A DNA stretch of 64,000 nucleotides, from assembly GCA_041671305.1 (NCBI GenBank), contig JBAZBX010000002.1, positions 1 through 64,000 on the forward strand, in the 5' to 3' direction. A program made the position numbers and the translations under genes. The DNA comes from CAIPBY01 sp041671305 (GTDB lineage Bacteria > Patescibacteriota > Patescibacteriia > 2-01-FULL-39-33). Numbering within the stretch: position 1 is the stretch's first letter; the number at the start of each line of letters is the position of its first letter. Positions 44,999-52,736 of the stretch are shown one piece after another. The notes under the pieces were generated by a model. The model was not told the DNA's origin. It made no database searches and was given only the letters and a program-made list of their open reading frames with translations.

Positions 44999-45029
44999 AA
45001 GCGCGACCCTGGAGGAATCGCGCTTTTCA
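44999..45029 (+). terminator. Terminator of the 44447 gene
   Basis: Perfect 8-bp stem AAGCGCGA (44999-45006) with TCGCGCTT (45018-45025), 11-nt loop, short T run. It lies between convergent genes. Confidence 0.75.
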
Positions 45030-45039
45030 ATTTGCATTT

Positions 45040-47919
45040 TTAATTTAATAATTTCTTCAAATACTGACCTGTATAACTCTCTTTGACTTTGACAATATCC
45101 AAAGGCGTTCCCTCAGCCACCAAATATCCACCCTTGGTTCCACCTTCCGGACCCAAATCAATCACCCAATCAGCTGATTTTACCACGTCCAAATTATGCT
45201 CAATAATTAAAACTGAATTTTCCTTGTCCACGAGACGATTAAGCACCTGAAGCAACCTACTGACGTCATCAAAGTGCAATCCGGTGGTAGGTTCGTCAAG
45301 AATATACAGAGTCTTTCCGGTCGGCCTGCGGGATAATTCAGTGGCCAGCTTCACTCTCTGCGCCTCGCCGCCGGAGAGCGTAGTCGCGCTCTGGCCGAGC
45401 CGAAGATACCCGAGCCCGACTTCTTCCAAAATATTTAATTTATCTATAATCTGATTTTTATCTTCAAAAAATCTCTTGGCTTCAGACACGGTCATATTCA
45501 AAACATCAGCAATATTTTTATTTTTGTAAAATATTTCCAAAGCTTCACGATTATATCTCTGTCCGTGGCATTCTTCACATTCCACATAAACATCCGGCAA
45601 AAATTGCATCTCAATCTTTACCATGCCATCTCCCCCGCAGGTCTCGCATCTGCCTCCGCCCTTAACATTAAAACTGAAATGACCCTGCTTGAAACCGCGC
45701 ATCTTGCTTTCCGGCAACGAGGCATACAAATCTCTGATATAAGTAAAGACGCCAGTATAGGTTGCGGGATTGGATCTGGGAGTTCGTCCAATGGGAGACT
45801 GATCTATGTCAATAACCTTATCCAAATTATCCAATCCTCTAATTTCTTTGTGTTTGCCCGGAAGATCTTTGGTGCGATAAAACTTGGCAGACAAAGCCTT
45901 GGCCAAAATCTCCGTCATGAGTGTTGATTTTCCAGAACCGGAAACTCCGGTGATGACTACCAGCTTGCCCAAAGGAATTTTGACATCAATATTTTTTAAA
46001 TTGAATTCACTGGCGCCGATTATTTCAATAAATTTGCCATTGCCTTTGCGAAACTGCGACGGCGTATAAATCTTTTTCCTGCCGGAAAGATATTGTCCGG
46101 TTATAGATTTTTTATCTTTCAAAATTTGATTATAAGTTCCTTCAAAAATAATTTCACCGCCTAGCACTCCTGCGCCCGGACCGATATCAATTAGATAATC
46201 AGAATCCTTCATCATCTGTTCATCATGTTCTACCACGATTACGCTATTTCCCTTGTCGCGAAGTTTTTTTAGAGTTTCAATCAGCCTGGAAGTATCCCGA
46301 CCATGAAGTCCGATTGAGGGTTCGTCCAAAACGTAAGTGACTGACTCTAGTCCTGATCCGATTTGTACGGCCAGTCTGATTCTTTGCGCTTCCCCTCCCG
46401 CCAAAGTGTTGGCACTTCTAGAAAGAGTAAGATAATTAAGTCCCACATTCTGTAAAAAAGTCATCTTCTTAATAATTTCCTTGATTACCGCTTTGGCAAT
46501 TTTGGCTTCTCTGGAATTAACCGGCCATTTCTTGCTTAGATTATCAAAAAATTTATAAGCTTCATCAATATCCAAATTAGAAAGCTCGGCAATATTTAAT
46601 CCGTCTATGGTCACAGCCAAGGATTCCGGCCTGAGTCTTGTGCCTTTGCAAACCGGACAAGTGGAAATCCTCATATAATCTTCCAAAGTCTTCTGAAGAT
46701 ATTCCGATTTGGATTCAATATATTTATCATCAAGAAATTTAACTAATCCCTCAAATATTATTTTCCTGCTTGCCTCGCCGAAGCCTTTTGGCGAAGGCTG
46801 GCCATCAATTTCATATTCTTTCCCTCCCGTCCCATGGAAAATAATATCCAATGCGGTTTGAGGCAATTCATTGACGGGCACGCTCAAGGAAAAATTATTT
46901 GCTTCAGCAACTTGCTCCAATAATTTGAAATTAGAACTCTGTGAAGCAAAATTCCTGGCCCAAGGCTTTATAGCTCCCTCAGCCAAAGTCAATCTTCTGT
47001 TGGGAATAATCAATCCCGGATCAGGCACCAGCTTGATACCCAAACCCCGGCATGAAGGGCAAGCGCCGAACGGAGAATTAAAAGAAAAACTGCGAGGCTC
47101 TATTTCCTGGAGGCTTATCCCGCAATTGTGACAAACATAATACAGATTAAAATTAATATTTTTATCTTCATTGGGAAGAAATACATTAGCGAAGCCATTA
47201 CCCAAATCCAATGCCGTGTTTACAGCCTTGGCCAATCTCTGCCAATTCAAATCCAACTTGCTTTGCGACTTTACCTCAGCGCTTATTGCTACCGAGTCAA
47301 TGAGTATTTCAATGGTGTGAGTAGCATCCTTATTCAAATTAATTTTTTTTACTTCTTCAGTAGAATAAAAATTTCCATCAATACGCAAAATCTCATAACT
47401 GCTCTTGATAACTCCCTCCAGCTGTTTATTGTGGCTTCCTTTTTTATTCAAAACAATAGGGGCCAAGATTTGCGCTCTTGATCCCTGTGGAAGCTTAGAT
47501 AATTGATCCAAAACCTGATTCGGAGTTTGCTTGGATATTTCTCGTCCGCATTTCGGGCAATGCACCACGCCCACTCTGGCATACATCAAACGCAAATAAT
47601 CGTATATTTCCGTGATAGTTCCAACAGTTGATCTGGGATTGACGGAAGATGATTTCTGATCAATGGCAATAGTCGGAGTGAGTCCTTCTATACTATCTAC
47701 ATCTGGTTTATCCATCAAATCCAAAAATTGTTTGGCATAAGAAGAAAGACTCTCCGCATAGCGCCTCTGCCCTTCAGCGTAAATAGTATCAAACGCTAGC
47801 GATGACTTGCCAGAACCGGAAAGTCCGGTGATGACAACGAGTTTTTCTTTGGGAATATCAAGATCAATTCCCTTGAGATTGTTGACTCGCGCGCCTTTGA
47901 TGGAAATTTTATCCAGCAT
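45040..47919 (-). CDS. uvrA: Excinuclease ABC subunit UvrA
   Basis: Damage-recognition ATPase of nucleotide excision repair. Two ABC-type ATPase halves: Walker A GLSGSGKSS near residue 31 and GVSGSGKST near 663, with signatures LAGGEAQRIRLA and LSGGEAQRVKLA. Zinc-finger cysteine pairs include CHNC/CPSC and CETC/CEEC. The 959-residue length is normal. A consensus promoter lies just upstream, so it is an independent unit. Confidence 0.98.
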   Translation of the reverse strand: MLDKISIKGARVNNLKGIDLDIPKEKLVVITGLSGSGKSSLAFDTIYAEGQRRYAESLSSYAKQFLDLMDKPDVDSIEGLTPTIAIDQKSSSVNPRSTVGTITEIYDYLRLMYARVGVVHCPKCGREISKQTPNQVLDQLSKLPQGSRAQILAPIVLNKKGSHNKQLEGVIKSSYEILRIDGNFYSTEEVKKINLNKDATHTIEILIDSVAISAEVKSQSKLDLNWQRLAKAVNTALDLGNGFANVFLPNEDKNINFNLYYVCHNCGISLQEIEPRSFSFNSPFGACPSCRGLGIKLVPDPGLIIPNRRLTLAEGAIKPWARNFASQSSNFKLLEQVAEANNFSLSVPVNELPQTALDIIFHGTGGKEYEIDGQPSPKGFGEASRKIIFEGLVKFLDDKYIESKSEYLQKTLEDYMRISTCPVCKGTRLRPESLAVTIDGLNIAELSNLDIDEAYKFFDNLSKKWPVNSREAKIAKAVIKEIIKKMTFLQNVGLNYLTLSRSANTLAGGEAQRIRLAVQIGSGLESVTYVLDEPSIGLHGRDTSRLIETLKKLRDKGNSVIVVEHDEQMMKDSDYLIDIGPGAGVLGGEIIFEGTYNQILKDKKSITGQYLSGRKKIYTPSQFRKGNGKFIEIIGASEFNLKNIDVKIPLGKLVVITGVSGSGKSTLMTEILAKALSAKFYRTKDLPGKHKEIRGLDNLDKVIDIDQSPIGRTPRSNPATYTGVFTYIRDLYASLPESKMRGFKQGHFSFNVKGGGRCETCGGDGMVKIEMQFLPDVYVECEECHGQRYNREALEIFYKNKNIADVLNMTVSEAKRFFEDKNQIIDKLNILEEVGLGYLRLGQSATTLSGGEAQRVKLATELSRRPTGKTLYILDEPTTGLHFDDVSRLLQVLNRLVDKENSVLIIEHNLDVVKSADWVIDLGPEGGTKGGYLVAEGTPLDIVKVKESYTGQYLKKLLN

Positions 47920-47970
47920 GTAATATGGATGATTATTAAACCATATGGAAGAATCGGTAAATTAACGTCC

Positions 47971-47999
47971 ATTATAAACTAAAATTACTTCCTTGTCAA
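47971..47999 (-). promoter_or_regulatory. Consensus sigma70 promoter of uvrA
   Basis: Minus strand: perfect -35 TTGACA (47999-47994), 17-nt spacer, perfect -10 TATAAT (47976-47971), about 52 nt before the ATG. I see no LexA-type operator. Confidence 0.8.
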
Positions 48000-48039
48000 A
48001 AGGTTTCCCGCTTTCTGGCATCAAAACTCCCAGAAAAAT

Positions 48040-48070
48040 AAAAAACACCCCATTAATTGGGGCGTTTTTG
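48040..48070 (-). terminator. Terminator of the DUF805 gene
   Basis: CCCCA/TGGGG stem with flanking A and T runs on both sides (AAAAACACCCC...GGGGCGTTTTT), directly downstream of 48083. Confidence 0.7.
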
Positions 48071-48082
48071 CATAAAATTAAA

Positions 48083-48469
48083 CTAAACGGTTGTTCCAGC
48101 AACTCCCTTAGGATTGGGTCCATATTTGTTATCACCTGACTGGCTATCGGTCACCATAAATACAAGAAGAACAATAGCGCCGATTATAGGAATAAGAGAA
48201 ATAAAAAGCCACCAACCAGTACGGCCAGTGTCATGAAGTCTTCTTATAGCGACTGCCAAAGATGGCAAAAGAACTGCCAAAGAATAAAGTCCGCTTAGTA
48301 TTCCCATATTAAAATTTGAGGTACTGCTATAAGTACCAATAAACATATCAATGATAGATAATACAATCATAATAATCATATTGAACAAAACAAAATACCA
48401 ATACTCACTACGAGTAGCACGTCCACTAAATACCACGTACTTCTTCAGTACTTCAACATAATAATTCAT
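48083..48469 (-). CDS. DUF805 membrane protein
   Basis: 128 residues with the DUF805 hallmarks: FSGRATRSEYWYF near residue 14, and IRRLHDTGRTGWWLF near 82 before a membrane helix. There are four hydrophobic helices, and the C-terminal tail SQSGDNKYGPNPKG is also typical. Function of the family is unknown. Single gene with its own terminator. Confidence 0.95.
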   Translation of the reverse strand: MNYYVEVLKKYVVFSGRATRSEYWYFVLFNMIIMIVLSIIDMFIGTYSSTSNFNMGILSGLYSLAVLLPSLAVAIRRLHDTGRTGWWLFISLIPIIGAIVLLVFMVTDSQSGDNKYGPNPKGVAGTTV

Positions 48470-48549
48470 AATTTTATTTTTAAATTATTTTTATTTGAGA
48501 AAACTATTTTTCGACCTACAAAGAATTAAATTCTTCGTTAAATAGTTAT

Positions 48550-49452
48550 TTACATTAAACCGTATTTAGCAATATTATCATCAGCTATTTTCTGAATCTT
48601 GGCAATTTCCGTTTTGCCACCATCATCCTTAAATAAATGTTTGAATCTTTTTTGCGGTTTCAAAAATTCTTCAACTGGAATCTTCTTGGTTATCTTCTGA
48701 GTCTTTTCTAATTTGCCGTTGATGTATTCCACGATTGGATAAAATCCAGATTGGACTGCGGACTTCGCTACATCCATAGTATCTTTCGGCTCTATTCCCC
48801 AGCCTGGCACGCATGGACAATAAATTTGTAAATATTTTGAACCCTTGATTGATAACGCCTTTTTTACTTTCGCAACCACATCCAAAGTATTGCCCACGCT
48901 AGCAGTAGCGACATAAGGCAAATGATGAGCCAAAGCAATGCCAATCATATCTTTTTTGAGTTGCTGGCTGCCCAAAGATTTTTTTCCGGGAGGCGTGGTG
49001 GTTGTATTGGCATCAAGAGGCGTGGAACCGCTGGATTGGTATCCCGTATTCTGATAAGCTTCATTGTCATAGCAGACATAGAGGGTGTTTTCTCCTCTCT
49101 CCCACATACCTGAGATAAGACCGATACCTATATCAAAAGTCGCTCCATCTCCGCCCACAACCAAAATATTGATTTTGTCTTCCAATCCCTTGGACTTGAG
49201 CGCGGCCAAAATTCCCGAAGCAATTGAAGCCGGATTTTCAAACAAAGAATGAATCCAAGGCATTTTGAAAGCCGTCATGGGGTATTGAGTCGTCGTTACT
49301 TCACTGCATCCTGTGGCGTTGGCAACAATCGTATTGGGTCCTGCCGTATCCATCACCAATCTGGAAGCAATAATCATGCCACAACCAGCACAAGCGCTAT
49401 GACCTGGATTTATCTGATGTGATGTCGGAGCTTTGTATTTTTTATTTTCCAT
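48550..49452 (-). CDS. porB: 2-oxoacid:ferredoxin oxidoreductase, beta subunit (PorB-like)
   Basis: Binds thiamine diphosphate and one [4Fe-4S] cluster. CAGCG near residue 20, the ThDP motif GGDGATFDIG...CYDNEAYQNTG near 100-130, and CPCVPGWG near 210. The enzyme oxidises pyruvate or a related 2-oxoacid to acyl-CoA and CO2, reducing ferredoxin. Last of four subunits in order gamma-delta-alpha-beta, 4 nt after alpha. The substrate (pyruvate or branched 2-oxoacid) cannot be fixed from the sequence. Confidence 0.95.
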   Translation of the reverse strand: MENKKYKAPTSHQINPGHSACAGCGMIIASRLVMDTAGPNTIVANATGCSEVTTTQYPMTAFKMPWIHSLFENPASIASGILAALKSKGLEDKINILVVGGDGATFDIGIGLISGMWERGENTLYVCYDNEAYQNTGYQSSGSTPLDANTTTTPPGKKSLGSQQLKKDMIGIALAHHLPYVATASVGNTLDVVAKVKKALSIKGSKYLQIYCPCVPGWGIEPKDTMDVAKSAVQSGFYPIVEYINGKLEKTQKITKKIPVEEFLKPQKRFKHLFKDDGGKTEIAKIQKIADDNIAKYGLM

Positions 49453-49456
49453 ATAT

Positions 49457-50584
49457 TTATTTACCTACAAAAATTACTTTTTCTTTTGTTTTCTTTACGC
49501 TTTCATAGACCTTTTTGATCATCTCCTTGGTAATATCCCTTCCTCCCAAGCCCAAGATGTAACTGACAATATTTTTTTTCTCTCCGTTTAAGGCTCTCTT
49601 TATTTCTGTGGCGATAGTTCCTTCAGTGCCAAGGGAAATAGACTTGTCTATCACCGCAATATTTTTTGCTTTAGTGAGAGCTTTGGCTATTTCTTCATCC
49701 GGAAACGGTCTGAAAGAAACGATTTTCAAAACTCCAATTTTTTCTTCTACTAATTCATCCACTGCCTCTTTTATAGTGCCCAGCACTGAACCAATAGCCA
49801 CAATGACGGTTTCCGCGTTTTCATCGCCATAATATTCAATCAAATTTAAATTCCGGCCAAAAATTTTCTGGAATTCTTTCATTTCTTTGGCAATAACTTT
49901 TTTGCTGGCGACAATATCATCATGTAATTCCTGCCTTATTTCCATATAATGCGCTGGCGTGGCAAAAGCGCCGAAAGTCAACGGATTATCTACATCCAAA
50001 AATTCTGTCGGATTATACTCCGGCAAATATTTTTTTACCATGTCTAATTCCGGAACATCAACCGGCTCTACCACATGGGTAAGCACGAACCCGTCCAGAT
50101 TTACCATCACAGGAATAAGTAATTGTTCTGCCACTTTATAAGCCAAGACGTGTAGATCACAAACCTCTTGGACAGTCTCGCCAAAAAGCATAATCCAACC
50201 GGCATCGCGAGTCACCATTACGTCTTGCTGATCATTCCAAATGTTAATCGGAGCGGATATAGCGCGATTGGCGTCAGTCATGACCACGGGCAATCTCATG
50301 CCGGCAATATTAAATAGCACTTCAAACATCAACAAAAGTCCTTGCGATGAAGTGGCCGTATAAGTACGAACTCCGGTGGCTGAAGCGCCTTCCACAATGG
50401 AAGCGGCGGCAAATTCGCTCTCAGCTCGAACATATTCAAAATCCGCGTCACCGTTGGCCTTCAACTTTGCCAATTCTTCCACAATATGAGTTTGCGGAGT
50501 AATGGGATAAGCAGAGACCACCTTGGGACCAATGGCTTGAATTGTCTCGGCAATCGCTCTACTGCCTTCTAATATTTTTTTCAT
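49457..50584 (-). CDS. porA: 2-oxoacid:ferredoxin oxidoreductase, alpha subunit (PorA-like)
   Basis: 375 residues. The N-terminal pyrimidine-binding ThDP domain has SAYPITPQTHIVEELAKL and RAESEFAAASIVEGASATGVRTYTATSSQGLLLM. The middle region (DANRAISAPINIWNDQQDVM) resembles PorA, and a transketolase C-terminal-like domain (VVAIGSVLGTIKEAVDEL) follows. Together with beta it makes the active centre. Gaps of 9 nt to delta and 4 nt to beta show one operon. Confidence 0.95.
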   Translation of the reverse strand: MKKILEGSRAIAETIQAIGPKVVSAYPITPQTHIVEELAKLKANGDADFEYVRAESEFAAASIVEGASATGVRTYTATSSQGLLLMFEVLFNIAGMRLPVVMTDANRAISAPINIWNDQQDVMVTRDAGWIMLFGETVQEVCDLHVLAYKVAEQLLIPVMVNLDGFVLTHVVEPVDVPELDMVKKYLPEYNPTEFLDVDNPLTFGAFATPAHYMEIRQELHDDIVASKKVIAKEMKEFQKIFGRNLNLIEYYGDENAETVIVAIGSVLGTIKEAVDELVEEKIGVLKIVSFRPFPDEEIAKALTKAKNIAVIDKSISLGTEGTIATEIKRALNGEKKNIVSYILGLGGRDITKEMIKKVYESVKKTKEKVIFVGK

Positions 50585-50593
50585 ATTTTGATT

Positions 50594-50869
50594 TTATTTT
50601 TTCTCTTCTTTCATTTCAATCGCCTTAACCGGACATTCTTTGGCGCACAGTCCGCAACCCTTGCACCAATCCAAGTCACAAGCATAAAAATTCTTGCCGA
50701 CTGAATTCTTCTCACCAGTCGGAAAACAAATTCCTTCGGGACAGACTCTTTCGCAATTTCCACACCCAATGCATTTCTCATAATTAATAACTGAATAGAC
50801 CAGCTCACGCCAATTACCGGTTTTCACCTGCGAAGAACTTCCCGGTTTGGCTGTTAGAGATATTTTCAT
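50594..50869 (-). CDS. porD: 2-oxoacid:ferredoxin oxidoreductase, delta (ferredoxin) subunit
   Basis: 91 residues with two [4Fe-4S] motifs: CIGCGNCERVCPEGIC and CKGCGLCAKECPVKA. It passes electrons from the catalytic subunits to external ferredoxin. The short N-terminus (SLTAKPGSSSQVKTGNWR) matches PorD proteins. Confidence 0.95.
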   Translation of the reverse strand: MKISLTAKPGSSSQVKTGNWRELVYSVINYEKCIGCGNCERVCPEGICFPTGEKNSVGKNFYACDLDWCKGCGLCAKECPVKAIEMKEEKK

Positions 50870-50883
50870 ATTGAATTTCTAAA

Positions 50884-51420
50884 TTATTTAATCATCTCAT
50901 ATCCGCGTCTTGCCGCTTCCACATTTTTCTCACCGATTTCTCCGCTAAATCTTTCTCTAATGGCTTTCTCTACCGATTCAATGCTGATTAATCCTGACAG
51001 GCCGGCAAACGCCCCCAGAAGAATTGTATTAATAATCGGCCTGCCAATTATTTCCATGGCCAAATCGGTTCCGGAAATTACTTTTAGCGTTACGCCACTG
51101 GGCAAATTGATATTTTCCGGCATCTTAGAAGCATTGACTAGGACAGTGGAGCCTTTTTCCAATCCGGCAAAAACATCTACGCCACCAATCAAACTGGCGT
51201 CTTGAATTATCACAAAATTAGGATTATAAACCTGGCTACGAAGCCTGATATATTTATCATCAATTCTCACATAAGCGGCCACCGGCGCTCCCCTTCTCTC
51301 CACACCAAAATTAGGGAAAGCCTGGGAAAACTTGCCATCATAAAAAACCGCCTCAGCAATGAGTTCGGCCATAGTAACTGACCCTTGACCGCCTCGGCCG
51401 TGTATTCTTATTTCAATCAT
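50884..51420 (-). CDS. porG: 2-oxoacid:ferredoxin oxidoreductase, gamma subunit
   Basis: 178 residues. IRIHGRGGQGSVTMAELIAEA at the N-terminus and FPNFGVERRGAPVAAYVRID near 35 are the conserved gamma-subunit (CoA-domain) motifs. First of the four subunit genes, 27 nt after the DsbA gene, so all five are probably transcribed together. Confidence 0.95.
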   Translation of the reverse strand: MIEIRIHGRGGQGSVTMAELIAEAVFYDGKFSQAFPNFGVERRGAPVAAYVRIDDKYIRLRSQVYNPNFVIIQDASLIGGVDVFAGLEKGSTVLVNASKMPENINLPSGVTLKVISGTDLAMEIIGRPIINTILLGAFAGLSGLISIESVEKAIRERFSGEIGEKNVEAARRGYEMIK

Positions 51421-51447
51421 AAATTAAATTTAATTTTGAATTTGATT

Positions 51448-52344
51448 CTAATTATTTTGTCCTGTAATTTGCTTGTACTTGCTCAAAATGGCTTCCCAAT
51501 CAGCGGAAGTAATGGCTCCTTCCAATTTCTTGCCGTTGACGAAAAAGGTTGGCGTGCCCACTATTCCTAAATTCTGACCGTCAATTGAATCCTGCGACAC
51601 CTGGCTGACATATTTGCCTGACTGGATGCATGCTCCCATTTTATTCCAGTCCAGACCCAAAGACTGCACCAAATTTTGAAGATCCGCCGTTGAATTAATG
51701 CTTCCAAAATTAGTATACAATTTATCATGGAAAATCCAAAATTTTCCTTGATCGCCGGCACACAAAGAAGCCTGAGCCAAAAGATTTGAATTCTCATCTA
51801 TAACCACATAATTCCTGAATATATATAATACCTCATCCTGGTGCTTGGTGACAAATCCTCTGATCGCCGAAAATTCCGCTTCACAGACAGAACATTGAAA
51901 ATCAGCGAATTCCACAATCACCAACGTTGATGACGGATTGCCCCACATGGGCCTGTCCATTTTTTCCGCCAAAAGCCTGGTAGAATCCTTAACCGTTGCA
52001 ATAACCCCCGTCGCCACCGTAGATGAAGAAGATGAAACAACCGCGGAAGTAGACGAGGTAGTAAATAAATTATCAATATTATTCAATTGCCCTGAACCGG
52101 ATTTATCCACGCCAAAATTAGAAATAATTAGATAAACTACCAAGGCAAGAAGCAAAATTATCACTATCATGCCTGCGATAATGGCCTTGCCCCAACCTTT
52201 TTTATACCATTTAACTGCCACAGCGAGGTATTGCTCAGAAATCTGCTGGTCACCAGCATCAGACAAACCGAAAGTATTATCACCAACGGAGTTATCTATA
52301 GAGCTATTTGATGTAGCATCCTGGTTCTCGTAATTATTATCCAT
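51448..52344 (-). CDS. Membrane-anchored DsbA/BdbD-like thiol oxidoreductase
   Basis: A ~57-residue cytosolic N-terminus, a membrane helix near 58-80 (IIAGMIVIILLLALVVYLII), a Ser/Thr/Val linker and a thioredoxin_4 domain from about 125. The catalytic CSVC lies near residue 149 (FADFQCSVCE), the cis-Pro loop near 255 (IVGTPTFFVNGKKLEG). Unlike the protein at 4590 it keeps both cysteines, so it is the likely disulfide-forming enzyme for exported proteins such as the cysteine-rich giant. Confidence 0.93.
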   Translation of the reverse strand: MDNNYENQDATSNSSIDNSVGDNTFGLSDAGDQQISEQYLAVAVKWYKKGWGKAIIAGMIVIILLLALVVYLIISNFGVDKSGSGQLNNIDNLFTTSSTSAVVSSSSSTVATGVIATVKDSTRLLAEKMDRPMWGNPSSTLVIVEFADFQCSVCEAEFSAIRGFVTKHQDEVLYIFRNYVVIDENSNLLAQASLCAGDQGKFWIFHDKLYTNFGSINSTADLQNLVQSLGLDWNKMGACIQSGKYVSQVSQDSIDGQNLGIVGTPTFFVNGKKLEGAITSADWEAILSKYKQITGQNN

Positions 52345-52417
52345 ATTTTATGGGGTTATCAAAAGCTAATTATCACTGACATTTGAATTATATCATAATT
52401 CTCATTACCCTCCAACA

Positions 52418-52446
52418 TTGACTTAGTTAAAAAACTATGCTAATAT
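52418..52446 (+). promoter_or_regulatory. Sigma70-type promoter of secG
   Basis: -35 TTGACT (52418-52423), 17-nt spacer, -10 TAATAT (52441-52446), 27 nt before the ATG. On the other strand TATAAT at 52392-52387 may serve the DsbA/por operon. Confidence 0.7.
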
Positions 52447-52472
52447 AAACATATCAAATTAATTTTTTTATT

Positions 52473-52682
52473 ATGTGGATTAACATAATTCAACTTATTT
52501 CTGCTATAGCTTTAATTATAGCAATTTTATTACAAAATCGTGGTTCCGGACTTGGCTCTGCTTTCGGCGGAGAGGGCAATGCCTACAGATCCAAGAGAGG
52601 AATAGAAAAAGTTTTGGTCCAAGTATCAGTCGTCTTGGCTATCATCTTTTTTGTTACTGCCTTTATCAATCTCCTATATTAA
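52473..52682 (+). CDS. secG: Preprotein translocase subunit SecG
   Basis: 69 residues: helix 1 (IIQLISAIALIIAILLQ), the conserved loop NRGSGLGSAFGGEG and helix 2 (VLVQVSVVLAIIFFVTAFINLLY). This is the standard SecG layout. It assists SecYEA-driven export across the membrane. Confidence 0.95.
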   Translation: MWINIIQLISAIALIIAILLQNRGSGLGSAFGGEGNAYRSKRGIEKVLVQVSVVLAIIFFVTAFINLLY

Positions 52683-52736
52683 TCTAGCCAGCGGAATATT
52701 TCCTATGGCCTAAAACATTTTTAATCGGTAAATTCC

